A stretch of 62,258 nucleotides of DNA from Candidatus Ferrigenium bremense (GTDB lineage Bacteria; Pseudomonadota; Gammaproteobacteria; Burkholderiales; Gallionellaceae), in the NCBI GenBank assembly GCA_019449635.1, contig JAGRPI010000029.1, positions 1-62,258 on the forward strand. The letters run 5' to 3'. The translations under genes were made by a program, and so were the position numbers. This document shows, one piece after another, positions 46,764 to 56,207 of the stretch; within the stretch, counting starts at the first letter, position 1; each line of letters opens with the position of its first letter. The notes beneath the pieces were generated by a model. It saw only the letters and a program-made list of their open reading frames with translations. It did not search any database and was not told the origin of the DNA.

Positions 46764-47852
46764 ATGACCTACCAACCCGAACCCGCCTACACCCACGGCA
46801 CCCCGGAAAAAACCGGCATCCTGCTGGTCAACCTCGGCACGCCGGATGCGCCCACCCCGCCGGCGGTGCGCGCCTACCTCAAGGAATTCCTGAGCGATCC
46901 GCGCGTCGTGGAAATGCCCAGGACGCTCTGGTGGCTGATCCTCAACGGCATCATCCTCAACACGCGCCCGAAAAAATCCGCCGCAAAATACGCCAGCATC
47001 TGGCTGAAGGAAGGTTCGCCGCTGCGCGTCTACACCGAGAAACAGACCGTGCTGCTGCAAGGCTACCTGAGCCAGCGCACCAAGGCGCCGTTCGTCGTAG
47101 GCTACGCGATGCGCTACGGCACCCCATCGATCCCTGCCGTGTTGCGCAAGCTCAGGGAACAGAACAGCCAGCGCATCCTGGTCGTGCCGATGTATCCGCA
47201 ATATGCCGCCAGCACCACCGCCACGGTGTGCGACATCGTGTTCGGCGAGTTGCAACAGATGCGCAACATGCCCGCGCTGCGCACCATCCGGAATTTTCAC
47301 GACCACCCCGGCTACATCAAGGCATTGTCGAACAGCATCAATGACTACTGGATGAAACACGGCAGGCCGGAAAAGCTGCTGATGAGCTTCCACGGCCTGC
47401 CGCGCGATACATTGGACAAGGGCGACCCCTACCACTGCGAATGCCACAAGTCCGCACGTTTGCTGGCGCGGGAACTCGGCCTGAAAGAAGGGCAATACGC
47501 CGTCAGCTTCCAGTCGCGCCTCGGCAAAGGAGAATGGCTCAAGCCCTACACCAGCGCCACGCTGAAAGAGCTCGGCAGGCAAAAGGTCAAACGCCTGGAC
47601 GTGGTCTGCCCAGGCTTCGTCGCCGACTGCCTGGAGACGCTGGAGGAAATCGCGCTGGAAGGCAAGGAAACCTTCCAGCACGCGGGCGGCGGCGAGTACC
47701 GCTACATCCCCTGCCTCAACGACCGCAACGACTGGCTGCACGCGCTGACCGACCTGGTGCTGGATAACCTGCAAGGCTGGCTGATAGCACCGGATGCGGC
47801 GGAACTGGAACAAGGCAGGTTGCGCGCACTGGCAATGGGTGCAAAGAGGTAG
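46764..47852 (+). CDS. hemH: Ferrochelatase
   Basis: Inserts Fe2+ into protoporphyrin IX, the last step of protoheme synthesis. The product has 362 aa. It starts with [20 protein letters not shown]. The catalytic His is in [13 protein letters not shown] (about 207-219), followed by the cysteine-bearing [27 protein letters not shown] holds the conserved Glu. The cluster of Cys residues is compatible with, but does not prove, an Fe-S variant. Confidence 0.96.
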   Translation: MTYQPEPAYTHGTPEKTGILLVNLGTPDAPTPPAVRAYLKEFLSDPRVVEMPRTLWWLILNGIILNTRPKKSAAKYASIWLKEGSPLRVYTEKQTVLLQGYLSQRTKAPFVVGYAMRYGTPSIPAVLRKLREQNSQRILVVPMYPQYAASTTATVCDIVFGELQQMRNMPALRTIRNFHDHPGYIKALSNSINDYWMKHGRPEKLLMSFHGLPRDTLDKGDPYHCECHKSARLLARELGLKEGQYAVSFQSRLGKGEWLKPYTSATLKELGRQKVKRLDVVCPGFVADCLETLEEIALEGKETFQHAGGGEYRYIPCLNDRNDWLHALTDLVLDNLQGWLIAPDAAELEQGRLRALAMGAKR

Positions 47853-47929
47853 GCTGGATTAGCTCGTGTAGGGTGCAATAAGCGTAGCGCATTGCACCGG
47901 ATGGTTTAAAACGCATGCGGCGCAATGCC

Positions 47930-47960
47930 CGTTGTCCTTCGACAAGCTCAGGACAGGGTT
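47930..47960. repeat. Short 'gtccttcgacaagctcagga' hairpin
   Basis: tgtccttcgacaagctcaggaca is a palindromic, widespread dispersed repeat, here between hemH and the tautomerase gene. Confidence 0.7.
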
Positions 47961-48008
47961 ATTGCGCCCTACGGAGTTCTAATTCAAAAGTTCAATGGAG
48001 TAGTTAAT

Positions 48009-48212
48009 ATGCCATACGTAAACATCAGGATCACCGAAGAAGGCGTCACCTCCGAACAGAAGGCCAGGCTCATCGAGGGCGTCACCAGCCTGCTCAAGGA
48101 GGTCCTCGGCAAGAACCCGGCAACGACCATGGTCGTCATCGACGAGATCCCTACGGATAACTGGGGCGTGGCCGGCGAGCAGGTCAGCCAGCGCAGGAAA
48201 CGCGGCCTGTAA
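48009..48212 (+). CDS. 4-oxalocrotonate tautomerase family protein
   Basis: A 67-aa product, the normal subunit size for this hexameric family. Met is followed by the catalytic Pro (MPYVNIRITEEG), and a conserved Arg region is near SQRRKRGL. GGAG lies 8 nt before ATG 48009; an open extension to 47925 reads a dispersed repeat and is rejected. No aromatic-degradation genes are near, so the physiological substrate is unknown. It overlaps murI by 1 nt (TAATG). Confidence 0.9.
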   Translation: MPYVNIRITEEGVTSEQKARLIEGVTSLLKEVLGKNPATTMVVIDEIPTDNWGVAGEQVSQRRKRGL

Positions 48213-49021
48213 TGGCCGCATCAGATCCCATAGGCGTTTTCGATTCCGGCATCGGCGGATTGTCGGTGCTGCGCGAGATCCGCCGCGAGCTGCCGAATGA
48301 AGACCTGCTGTATGTGGCGGATTCGGGGCATGCACCGTATGGCGACAAGCCCGCGCCGCTGATCGAAGCGCGCTCGATCGCCATCGTCGAGTTCCTGCTG
48401 AGCCAGCGCGCCAAGGCCATCGTAGTCGCATGCAACACGGCGACCGGCGCGGCAGTCGCGACGCTGCGCGCGAGATTCCCGCTGCCGATCGTGGCCATGG
48501 AGCCCGCAATCAAACCGGCGGCGGCGAGCACCCGGTCCGGGGTGATCGGCGTGCTGGCCACCGGCAGGACGCTGGCCAGTGAAAATTTCGCGCGGCTGCA
48601 TGCGCGGTTCGGCGCCGACGTCGACATCCTGGTGCAGGCCTGCCCCGGACTGGTCGAGCAGGTGGAAGCCGGCGACTTGTCCGGCGCCGAAACTCGCGCG
48701 TTGCTCGAGCGATATGTCCTGCCGTTGCTGGAACGGCAGGCCGACACCCTCGTGCTGGGCTGCACGCACTATCCCTTCCTCGCCCCGCTGATCCGCGAGG
48801 TCGCCGGACCGTCGGTCGCCATCGTCGACCCGTCTGCCGCAATCGCGCGCGAACTCCGCCGCCGGCTGGCGGATGCCGTACTGCTGTCTCATGAGAAGCG
48901 CGCCGGCACGGAACGCTTCTGGAGCAGCGCAGCGCCGGACCAGGCGCAGCCGCTGATCTCCCGATTGTGGAGAGCAGGAATCGAGGTGTGGAGCCTGCCG
49001 AATGCCCCTTTGCCTGGGTGA
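48212..49021 (+). CDS. murI: Glutamate racemase
   Basis: Cofactor-independent racemase making D-Glu for peptidoglycan. The product has 269 aa. Both catalytic cysteines are visible, in VACNTATGAAV and LGCTHYPFL. The N-terminal motif IGVFDSGIGGLSVLREI and ADSGHAPYGDK are intact. It is coupled by a one-base overlap to the tautomerase gene. Confidence 0.96.
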   Translation: MAASDPIGVFDSGIGGLSVLREIRRELPNEDLLYVADSGHAPYGDKPAPLIEARSIAIVEFLLSQRAKAIVVACNTATGAAVATLRARFPLPIVAMEPAIKPAAASTRSGVIGVLATGRTLASENFARLHARFGADVDILVQACPGLVEQVEAGDLSGAETRALLERYVLPLLERQADTLVLGCTHYPFLAPLIREVAGPSVAIVDPSAAIARELRRRLADAVLLSHEKRAGTERFWSSAAPDQAQPLISRLWRAGIEVWSLPNAPLPG

Positions 49022-49162
49022 CAGCAGAGCATCGAGCAAAAAACCTCAAACAAAAAAACTGCATTCCTGTTCGATTAGTGCTAGCCTGAAAACCGGGAAC
49101 CCGGATCCGGTGTTCACGAGCCAAACTGAAGAAATAACATCATTCATCTTAAGGAGGCAATC

Positions 49163-49663
49163 ATGACCAATCGACCAAACCCCGCTGGCTTCCACCCCAT
49201 CCGCCATGACCGGCTGTTGCAGGAAGCGGTGCACGACACTTACCAAACCAAGGGGAAACTTCACGAGCCGACGGTCTGCCCGGACTGCGGCGCGGTATTC
49301 CACGCCGGCCGCTGGCAGTGGCTGGAAAAGCCGAAGGGCGCACATCAGGCAAGCTGCCCGGCATGCCACCGGATGCGCGACCACTTCCCGGCGGGATATG
49401 TATCGCTGTCGGGGAAATTTCTCACCGCGCACGAAGCGGAAATCCTGCAGCTGATACGGCATCGCGAAACGCAGGAAAAGGCCGAGCACCCGTTGCAGCG
49501 CATCATGGACATCGAGAAGACGGAACACGGCACCCAGATAACCACCACCGACATCCATCTGGCGCGCGGCATCGGCGAGGCGTTGCACCATGCCTATCAG
49601 GGCGAGCTGGAGTTCCACTACAACCCTGAGCAGAACCTGCTGCGCGTCAACTGGAGCCGCTAA
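49163..49663 (+). CDS. BCAM0308-like zinc-ribbon protein
   Basis: A 166-aa cytoplasmic protein. Two CxxC pairs, VCPDCGA (about 39-44) and SCPACHRM (about 65-70), form a probable zinc ribbon. A compact alpha/beta domain follows (ILQLIRHRETQEKAEHPLQR, GTQITTTDIHLARGIGEALH). It resembles the BCAM0308 family of unknown function, which includes NMD3-like ribbons. A strong SD, AAGGAGG, lies upstream. Monocistronic. Confidence 0.8.
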   Translation: MTNRPNPAGFHPIRHDRLLQEAVHDTYQTKGKLHEPTVCPDCGAVFHAGRWQWLEKPKGAHQASCPACHRMRDHFPAGYVSLSGKFLTAHEAEILQLIRHRETQEKAEHPLQRIMDIEKTEHGTQITTTDIHLARGIGEALHHAYQGELEFHYNPEQNLLRVNWSR

Positions 49664-49723
49664 CGCCGGCCAAGTCGCCGGCTATCCGGCACCAGGGCGG
49701 CACGATGCCTTGAACTTACGGGA

Positions 49724-49749
49724 ACCCCTCCACCAACTGCCGGAGGGGT
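49724..49749. terminator. Stem-loop between convergent genes
   Basis: acccctcc and ggaggggt enclose 10 nt. No T-run follows. It touches the stop of the EAL/HDOD gene. Confidence 0.55.
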
Positions 49750-51122
49750 CATTCGCCGGCGGCGCTCAGCTGTTGGGCCCAAACCAGCGCTTCAACCATC
49801 GTGCCGGTAACCGTCGCGGCATCCAGCCCGCAGCGCGTGGTGGCAAGCGCCATTTCGTCCGGAGTGCCGGATTCGACGGTGATCCCCAAAAGCAGCGCAT
49901 CGCGCATCGCCCCCGGCTCGCCCTTGAGCGCGGCCGCAACGGCTTCCGGCAGTGAGACCTGCTTCAGGACATCCGCGAGCGGCTGCTCCATCATCACATC
50001 CAGCAGCGAAAAAAGCCCGGTCATGAACAGTTGATCTGCTGCTGCAGGAACGCGGCCCCGCCCGGCAAGCATTTCCATAAAACGCGCACGTGCCAGCACT
50101 TGCTCGCTCAGAACGCGCTCGCGATAACCCGGCTGGTTGAAATCAAACAGCAGCAGCGACAACCAGCGGTAAAAACGGTCCCTGCCGAGAACCAGAAGCG
50201 CCTGCGGGATTTCCTCGATTTTTTGCAGCAAACCGATGCCGGGCGAATTGATGTAGCGCAGCAACTTGAAAGTCAGGATCGGCTCGATCCGCAGGCGGTC
50301 GGCGATGGCATCGAGCTTGGCATCGCCGCGGATCATGTTGAGCACTTCAAAAACCCGCAGGCGGTTGATCTCGCTTTTTGCCGGATGCCAGTTCTCGCGG
50401 CTGGAGACGAATGGCCCCATCAGGTAATCGAAGCCACAGTGGTAGCAGAGATTGAAGTCATCCGATGTCTGCAATTCGCTGGCAATGAGTTTCGGTTGCC
50501 CGGGAATCGCGCGCAGGCTGCGGCACATCGTTTTTAACTGGACTCCATCGAGCACCGTGGCTTCGACCTCGATGAAGTCGGCCTCCTGCAGGAATTCGAC
50601 GATCTCGGGCTGTATCCGGTCAAGTGTCCACCCATGCCTGATGCCGATCTCTTTGAGGCGCCGCAGGTCGGCGCGCACCCCCGCAAGATCGGCCTCCGCC
50701 AACGTGCCCGGCATGATCATGATGACCGTATTCAAACGGGAGAATGTCTCAAGCAAGGGGTTCTTCAGCGAATCCATCGAAATCCGGATGAACGCAAAAC
50801 GGCCCCCCAGCAAGGATGACACGCCCAGCGATGTAAAATTGCGCAGCATGATATCGTCGTATACCCAGCGGATGCGCGCACTTTTTTCCAGCATGCCTGA
50901 TGACAATCTGCGTTGCGGTGCGAACTCATAGCCACTGATATGTTCGCTGCGATCGAGGATCGCCTCGCGACAAACGAAGGATTGTCCCCCTTGCGCATCC
51001 GCTGCCTGCGCCTCCTTCGGCGCAGACCTCAGTGGCGCCACTGTGTTGAGTTTCAGGAAAGCGTCTTGCGGCGCAAGATTCGCAGGAGCAGAGCCCATCC
51101 AGCGACGGATCGTGTCAAACAT
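49749..51122 (-). CDS. Degenerate EAL plus HDOD signalling protein (YuxH type)
   Basis: A 457-aa cytoplasmic protein. The N-terminal EAL fold (about 45-250) keeps little of the active site: the EAL triad reads YEFAPQ and no DDFGT loop is present. It is therefore probably a non-hydrolysing c-di-GMP or protein-binding module. The C-terminal HDOD domain (about 250-450) has EINRLRVFEVLNMIRGDAKL and LLRYINSPGI. Similar two-domain proteins act in c-di-GMP and motility signalling. With the two large GGDEF-EAL proteins it is the third c-di-GMP-type protein in the window. Confidence 0.88.
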   Translation of the reverse strand: MFDTIRRWMGSAPANLAPQDAFLKLNTVAPLRSAPKEAQAADAQGGQSFVCREAILDRSEHISGYEFAPQRRLSSGMLEKSARIRWVYDDIMLRNFTSLGVSSLLGGRFAFIRISMDSLKNPLLETFSRLNTVIMIMPGTLAEADLAGVRADLRRLKEIGIRHGWTLDRIQPEIVEFLQEADFIEVEATVLDGVQLKTMCRSLRAIPGQPKLIASELQTSDDFNLCYHCGFDYLMGPFVSSRENWHPAKSEINRLRVFEVLNMIRGDAKLDAIADRLRIEPILTFKLLRYINSPGIGLLQKIEEIPQALLVLGRDRFYRWLSLLLFDFNQPGYRERVLSEQVLARARFMEMLAGRGRVPAAADQLFMTGLFSLLDVMMEQPLADVLKQVSLPEAVAAALKGEPGAMRDALLLGITVESGTPDEMALATTRCGLDAATVTGTMVEALVWAQQLSAAGE

Positions 51123-51376
51123 GGCGGGTCCCGATCATCGGCAAAAACGGGCAAGGCGCATTCTCTGAAAATGAAGCGTATCCCGCTACTCTTACTGCAT
51201 TCATACCCTTGTGAGCTGCCCTTCTGAAGTAGCGGTTCTCATGCATCAGGTAAACCCCCCTTGTCAAAACCCGAATCATACTGACAACCCACCCGCTGCC
51301 CGGGAACCGCGCCACCACAACAGGGTGCATGGCACATAGCATCTCCTCATCTTGAATGGAGGATGCCTGATCCATC

Positions 51377-51922
51377 TCAGAGCCTGATGAAATGCTCGCG
51401 GTAGTAACGCAGCTCGGCAATGGATTCGTAGATGTCGGCCAATGCCTCATGCTTGTTGTGCTTCTTCATGCCCTGCAACAATTCCGGTTTCCAGCGTTTG
51501 GCGAGTTCCTTGATCGTGCTGACGTCCAGGTTGCGGTAATGGAAGTGATCCTCGAGTTTCGGCATCCAGCGCGCCAGGAAGCGCCGGTCCTGGCAGATCG
51601 AATTGCCGCACATCGGGGATATTTTGGCCGGCACGTATTCCTTGAGGAATTCGACCATCTGCGCCTCGACTGCAACATCGTCCAGCACGGAGGCCTTCAC
51701 CTTCTCGATCAGGCCGGACTTGCCGTGAGTGGATTTGTTCCATGCATCCATGCCATCCAGCACGCTGTCGGGCTGATGCACCACCAGCACCGGAGCCTCG
51801 GCGATGGTTTCCAGGTTGCCGTCGGTGATCACCAGCGCGACCTCGATCACGCGATCGGCATCCGGATTCAGGCCCGTCATTTCCATGTCTATCCAGATTA
51901 GGTGATTCTGATTCTGTGCCAT
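51377..51922 (-). CDS. orn: Oligoribonuclease
   Basis: 3'-5' exonuclease for 2-5-nt RNAs, also needed to degrade pGpG, the product of EAL enzymes such as those in this window. The product has 181 aa. DEDDh motifs are [20 protein letters not shown] (ExoI), [20 protein letters not shown] (ExoII) and HEALADI (ExoIII). It is divergent from the M48 gene. Confidence 0.97.
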   Translation of the reverse strand: MAQNQNHLIWIDMEMTGLNPDADRVIEVALVITDGNLETIAEAPVLVVHQPDSVLDGMDAWNKSTHGKSGLIEKVKASVLDDVAVEAQMVEFLKEYVPAKISPMCGNSICQDRRFLARWMPKLEDHFHYRNLDVSTIKELAKRWKPELLQGMKKHNKHEALADIYESIAELRYYREHFIRL

Positions 51923-52014
51923 AATTCGCGCGTCTTAAATAATGTGAACGGGAAGGCGCGTATTGTGTCATAAGCACACCTTTCACGAAAACCGGATTAA
52001 TCCTGAAACGGCTG

Positions 52015-52155
52015 TTGAACCACGAAGGGCACGAAGAACACGAAGGAAAATAGAAGGTTATCCAGAGAACACCCCCTCACTCCATGGCTGTCGGTAAACG
52101 GTGTCAACCCTGTAAAAAGTCTTCGTGATCTCTGTGTTCTTCGTGGTGAAAATGC
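52015..52155. repeat. 'cacgaagaacacgaag' inverted repeat
   Basis: gaaccacgaagggcacgaag and gatctctgtgttcttcgtgg are the inverted arms. It lies in the orn/M48 divergent gap and matches the family at 2326-2395. Confidence 0.75.
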
Positions 52156-52176
52156 TTTTCTCAACTTGACACTCCC

Positions 52177-53436
52177 ATGACCGCAACCCAATTCACCCTT
52201 ATCTTCATCGTCGTATTGGCATCCACCTCGCTTGCCAGACTGTGGCTGGCGCGGCGCCATCTGGTTCATATCGCCGCGCATCGCGCCGCGGTGCCGGAGG
52301 CGTTCCGCGAAAAGGTCGCGCTCGCCGACCACCAGAAAGCGGCGGATTACACTTCCGCCAAGACCCGTTTCGCGATGCTCGGCATCCTGTTCGATGCCGC
52401 GCTGTTGCTGGCCTTCACCCTCGGAGGCGGCATCCAGTCCCTCGCCGACCTGTGCAATGCCTGGTTCGACTCGCCGCTCACGCAGGGCGTGGCGACCATC
52501 GTCGCGGTGCTGCTGCTGTCGTCGCTGCTGGAAGCTCCGTTCAGCCTGTACCGCACCTTCGTCATCGAGGCGCGTTTCGGCTTCAACAAGATGACCCTGA
52601 AGCTATACCTGATCGATGCGCTGAAAGGCCTGCTGCTCGGCGCGCTCCTCGGCCTGCCGCTGCTGTTCGGCGTGCTATGGCTGATGTCCGCGATGGGGTC
52701 GTACTGGTGGCTGTACGTGTGGCTGGCATGGATGGCGTTCAACCTGGCCATCCTGTTCATCTACCCGGCATTCATCGCGCCGCTGTTCAACAAGTTCACG
52801 CCGCTGCAGGACGAGGCGATGAAGGCGCGCATCGCGGCGCTGCTCGGCAGATGCGGTTTCACCGCAAAAGGCCTGTTTGTGATGGACGGCAGCAAGCGCA
52901 CCGCGCACGGCAATGCCTACTTCACCGGCTTCGGCAAGACCAAGCGGATTGTATTTTTTGACACGTTGCTGGAACGCCTGAGCGGCGACGAGATCGAGGC
53001 GGTGCTGGCGCACGAGCTGGGCCACTTCAAACGCCGCCATGTGCTGAAGCGCATCGTGCTGACCTTCGCCATGAGCCTGGGATTCCTGTGGCTGCTCGGC
53101 CAGCTGATGCAGACCGAATGGTTCTACCAGAGTCTGGGAGTACATACCCCCTCCACCGCGCTCGCGCTGCTGCTGTTCTTCATGATCCTGCCGGTATTCA
53201 GCTTCCTGCTGCAACCGCTGATGTCGGCCTATTCGCGCAAGCACGAGTTCGAGGCCGACGCCTACGCCGCCAGGCAGACCGCCGCATCCGATCTGGTGAA
53301 CGCGCTGGTCAAGCTATACCAGGACAACGCCGCCACGCTCACGCCCGACCCGCTATATTCCAGTTTCTACGATTCGCACCCGCCCGCGGCGCGGCGCATC
53401 GCGCATTTGCAGTCACCCCGCCTTCAATCAAATTGA
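52177..53436 (+). CDS. M48 family metallopeptidase (Ste24/CAAX protease-like)
   Basis: Integral membrane zinc protease of 419 aa. The zinc motif VLAHELGHFKRRHVL (HExxH) is at about 280. The third-ligand Glu lies in SRKHEFEADAYAARQ. Several TM helices are present and the CAAX_prenyl_protease_5-type N-terminal domain runs about 25-190. Bacterial relatives act in membrane-protein quality control. It starts the unit M48-pterin dehydratase-rsgA. Confidence 0.93.
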   Translation: MTATQFTLIFIVVLASTSLARLWLARRHLVHIAAHRAAVPEAFREKVALADHQKAADYTSAKTRFAMLGILFDAALLLAFTLGGGIQSLADLCNAWFDSPLTQGVATIVAVLLLSSLLEAPFSLYRTFVIEARFGFNKMTLKLYLIDALKGLLLGALLGLPLLFGVLWLMSAMGSYWWLYVWLAWMAFNLAILFIYPAFIAPLFNKFTPLQDEAMKARIAALLGRCGFTAKGLFVMDGSKRTAHGNAYFTGFGKTKRIVFFDTLLERLSGDEIEAVLAHELGHFKRRHVLKRIVLTFAMSLGFLWLLGQLMQTEWFYQSLGVHTPSTALALLLFFMILPVFSFLLQPLMSAYSRKHEFEADAYAARQTAASDLVNALVKLYQDNAATLTPDPLYSSFYDSHPPAARRIAHLQSPRLQSN

Positions 53437-53446
53437 GGAGAACATC

Positions 53447-53785
53447 ATGGAACAAGCCTGTGACCTGACCAGCAAGCAATGCAAACCCTGCGAGGGCGGT
53501 ATGCCGCCGCTGCCGCAAGCGGAAGTCGACGAACTGATGAAGCAACTGGAAGACTGGCATCAATACGGCAACCTGATCGGCAAGACCTATCACTTCAAGA
53601 ATTACTACCAGACCATCGCCTTCGTGAACGCCATCGCCTGGATGGCGCACCGCGAAGACCATCACCCCAACCTCACCGTCACCTACAACAGTTGCCAGGT
53701 GGAATACACCACCCACGCCATCAGCGGCCTGTCGGAAAACGACTTCATCTGCGCCGCGAAAGTGGATGCGCTGTTCAGGCTTTGA
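53447..53785 (+). CDS. phhB: Pterin-4a-carbinolamine dehydratase
   Basis: Dehydrates 4a-hydroxytetrahydrobiopterin, recycling pterin cofactor. The product has 112 aa. The motif FVNAIAWMAHREDHHPNLTV holds the conserved catalytic histidines (H at 66, 70 and 71 region), and YNSCQVEYTTHAISGLSEND is typical. GAGGAG precedes the ATG. No phenylalanine hydroxylase is present in the window. Its place between the M48 protease and rsgA is common in betaproteobacteria. Confidence 0.94.
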   Translation: MEQACDLTSKQCKPCEGGMPPLPQAEVDELMKQLEDWHQYGNLIGKTYHFKNYYQTIAFVNAIAWMAHREDHHPNLTVTYNSCQVEYTTHAISGLSENDFICAAKVDALFRL

Positions 53786-53813
53786 GCCTGGCTATTCAAC
53801 ATGAAAAACCTTC

Positions 53814-53962
53814 CGCCACTGATTAACACGGATGTTCACGGATCACCGCCAGCCTGTCTGGCTCACACTGTCTGGCTCACACTGTCTGACCTCCAGATGA
53901 TCTGTGAGCCCCATCAACCCCGATGTTTAATCTGTGTCAATCCGTGTTGATCCGTGGCTAAC
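53814..53962. repeat. MITE-like inverted repeat copy 4, supplies rsgA start
   Basis: gccactgattaacacggatg and tgttgatccgtggctaa are the arms. A gtctggctcacact unit is directly repeated inside. The right arm includes the GTG (53954) used to start rsgA. Confidence 0.78.
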
Positions 53963-54952
53963 AGCTCTTTACAGATTCAAGGGCAAGTGATCGCCGCCTT
54001 CGGCCGCCAGTATTTGGCGCGCCTCGCGGACGGCAGCGAACTCGCCTGCCTGACGCGCGGCAAGAAGAGCGAGGTGGTATGCGGCGACATCGTGGAGATT
54101 CAGCTCACCGGGGAGGCCTCGGCTGAGAACGGCGCGCAGGGCGTGATCGAGCGCATCGCGCCGCGCCGTTCGCTGCTGCACCGCTCCGACGCGTTCCGCG
54201 AAAAACTCATCGCCGCGAACGTCACGCAGATCATCGTGGTGGTCGCCGCTGAACCCTCATTCAGCGACGAACTGCTGGCGCGCTGCCTGGTCGCCGCACA
54301 GAACCAGAAGCTGGATGCGCTGATCGTGCTGAACAAATGCGATCTTGCCGAGGCCGCAGCCGCCGCGCGCCAGCGGCTCGTCCCCTATCGCGCCATCGGC
54401 TACCGCGTGCTGGAGCTCAGCGCGAAGCAGGACGTGTCGGCCTTGCGTCCGTTCCTGCAAGGCCACACCAGCGTGCTGGTCGGCCAGTCCGGCATGGGCA
54501 AGTCCACGCTGATCAACGCGCTGCTGCCCGATGCGCAGGCCGCCACGCGCGAGATCTCCAGCGCGCTGGATTCCGGCAAGCACACCACCACCCACGCGCG
54601 CCTTTACCGGCTGGACGATGACGCGGCTGCGACACGTTACCGCGAAGCGGCCGATTGCGGGAGCAGCCGCAAGACACCCCTCCCGCACCAGATGGCTCCG
54701 CCACACCGTGTCGGGGTGTCCAGTTCATTGATCGACTGCCCCGGCGTGCAGGCATTCGGCCTGCATCACCTGAGCTTCGGCGGGATCGAACAGGGCTTCG
54801 TCGAGTTCGCGCAGTATCTCGGCCAGTGCCGCTTCCACGACTGCCACCACACGCACGAACCGGGCTGTGCGCTGCGCGAAGCCGCCGCGGCGGGCAGGAT
54901 CGATGCAAGAAGACTGGAGCTGTTCCAGCAGATCACCGCGAACAAGGCGTAA
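53954..54952 (+). CDS. rsgA: Ribosome small-subunit GTPase RsgA with in-frame repeat insertion
   Basis: Circularly permuted GTPase that checks 30S maturation. The product has 332 aa. The N-terminal OB fold is VIAAFGRQYLARLADGSELA. G4 is LNKCDL, G1 GQSGMGKSTLINALL and G3 DCPGVQAFGL. The C-terminal zinc site is CRFHDCHHTHEPGC. Residues about 223-255 (AAATRYREAADCGSS through PPHRVGVS) split the switch region between YRLDDD and SSLIDCPG and come from a palindromic repeat. The start is a GTG inside the MITE end, without an SD; an in-frame GTG 30 nt downstream (QVIAAF) is an alternative. Confidence 0.93.
   Translation: MANSSLQIQGQVIAAFGRQYLARLADGSELACLTRGKKSEVVCGDIVEIQLTGEASAENGAQGVIERIAPRRSLLHRSDAFREKLIAANVTQIIVVVAAEPSFSDELLARCLVAAQNQKLDALIVLNKCDLAEAAAAARQRLVPYRAIGYRVLELSAKQDVSALRPFLQGHTSVLVGQSGMGKSTLINALLPDAQAATREISSALDSGKHTTTHARLYRLDDDAAATRYREAADCGSSRKTPLPHQMAPPHRVGVSSSLIDCPGVQAFGLHHLSFGGIEQGFVEFAQYLGQCRFHDCHHTHEPGCALREAAAAGRIDARRLELFQQITANKA
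54622..54717. repeat. Palindromic repeat inserted in frame in rsgA
   Basis: gacacgttaccgcgaagcgg then ccgattgcgggagcagccgc then ctcccgcaccagatggctcc then ccacaccgtgtcggggtgtc. It matches, in order and with divergence, the unit tandemly repeated at 11798-12033. It adds about 32 codons. Confidence 0.82.
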
Positions 54953-54959
54953 CGGGTAG

Positions 54960-55090
54960 CCGTTCGGGCTGATGCATCGACAGGCTCAGCACAGGGTACA
55001 TCCGTTCGTGGTGAGGTATCGAACCATAACGGATGTATCGAAGCCCCAAGCTGTGAACCGTTCTGCCCTTCGATACCTCAGGGCGAACGG
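54960..55090. repeat. 'gttcgccctgaggtatcgaa' composite hairpins
   Basis: Several tcgggctgatgcatcgacag, gtgaggtatcgaaccataac and ttcgatacctcagggcgaac units lie in inverted order downstream of rsgA. Confidence 0.75.
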
Positions 55091-55117
55091 GTGCAATGAT
55101 TTATGGCAACCTCAATA

Positions 55118-55222
55118 GAGTCGAATGGCTAGGGGTTTTATCAGAGAGTTGGAGATAACTATCGACTTGGCTGGTGTATTTTGGCAGCCTAGTCGAGTGG
55201 CTAGCAGTTCCATCAGAGGGAC
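55118..55222. repeat. Two direct copies of the 'agtcgaatggctag' element end
   Basis: agagtcgaatggctaggggt (55121) and cctagtcgagtggctagcag (55189) share the family at 2424, 16586 and 32287-32505, here in direct orientation about 70 bp apart. Confidence 0.75.
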
Positions 55223-55229
55223 TTGTTCA

Positions 55230-56207
55230 TCACGCTGTCAGCGGCGGCTCATCCATCAGCGCGATCTGCTCCCTCAACTCCAGGATGCGGTCCTGCCAGT
55301 AGCGCTGCGTGTTGAACCACGGGAAGGCCGCAGGAAACGCCGGATCGTCCCAGCGCCGCGCGATCCACGCGGAATAATGGATCAGGCGCAGCGTGCGCAG
55401 CGCCTCGACCAGGTGCAGCTCGCGCGGGTCGAACTCGCAGAAGTCCCCGTAGCCCGCCAGCAGGTCGCCAAGCTGCTGCGTCTGCTCGGCACGCTCGCCC
55501 GACAGCAGCATCCACAGGTCCTGCACCGCCGGCCCCATGCGGCTGTCGTCGAAATCGACGAAGTGCGGGCCGAGGTCGGTCCACAGCACGTTGCCGACAT
55601 GGCAGTCGCCGTGCAGGCGCAGGGTGCGCACCGTCCCGGCATTCTCGAAACAGTTCCGTACGCCAGCCAATGCCTGCGCGGCCACGCCGCGATACACCTC
55701 GACGAGTTCCGCCGGGATGAAACCATGTGCCAGCAGATATTCGCCCGGCTCGACGCCGAAGCTGCGGATGTCCAGCACCGGGCGGTGCCGGTAAGGCTCC
55801 AGCGCGCCGACCGCATGGATGCGCCCGATGAAGCGCCCCATCCATTCCAGCGTGTCGCAGTCGTCCAGCTCCGGCGCGCGCCCGCCATGCCGGGCGAACA
55901 CCGCGAAGCGGAAACCATTGCAGGAATGCAGCGTGCGGCCATCGATCACCAGGGCGGGCACCACCGGAATCTCGCGCCCAGCCAGCTCTGCGACGAAGGC
56001 ATGCTCCTCGAGGATCGCCGCATCCGTCCAGCGCGCGGGGCGATAGAACTTGGCGACCAGCGGCGCGCCGCCCTCCATGCCCGCCTGATAGACGCGGTTC
56101 TCGTAACTGTTGAGCGCCAGCAAACGGCCATCGCTGCGCAGCCCGATGCTGTCCAGCGCATCGAGCACGGCATCGGGGGTGAGCGCGGTGAAGGGTTGGG
56201 TTTGCAT
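55230..56207 (-). CDS. srkA: Stress-response Ser/Thr kinase, SrkA/RdoA (YihE) type
   Basis: Aminoglycoside-phosphotransferase-fold protein kinase of 325 aa. The catalytic loop LRLHGDCHVGNVLW (HGDxHxxN) is near 200-213, and the metal-binding FVDFDDSRMGP near 220-230. SYENRVYQ and VAKFYRPARWTDAAILEEH are the N-lobe strands with the ATP-binding Lys. E. coli SrkA protects against envelope and oxidative stress. ATG 56207 (MQTQPFTALTPD) is preferred to 56240, as homologues start here. It is divergent from the DUF4344-like gene. Confidence 0.92.
   Translation of the reverse strand: MQTQPFTALTPDAVLDALDSIGLRSDGRLLALNSYENRVYQAGMEGGAPLVAKFYRPARWTDAAILEEHAFVAELAGREIPVVPALVIDGRTLHSCNGFRFAVFARHGGRAPELDDCDTLEWMGRFIGRIHAVGALEPYRHRPVLDIRSFGVEPGEYLLAHGFIPAELVEVYRGVAAQALAGVRNCFENAGTVRTLRLHGDCHVGNVLWTDLGPHFVDFDDSRMGPAVQDLWMLLSGERAEQTQQLGDLLAGYGDFCEFDPRELHLVEALRTLRLIHYSAWIARRWDDPAFPAAFPWFNTQRYWQDRILELREQIALMDEPPLTA

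Noticed and set aside
48009-49021. Aromatic-compound degradation operon built on the tautomerase
   Set aside because: The partner is murI and no ring-cleavage genes are present; the tautomerase family is common in unrelated contexts.
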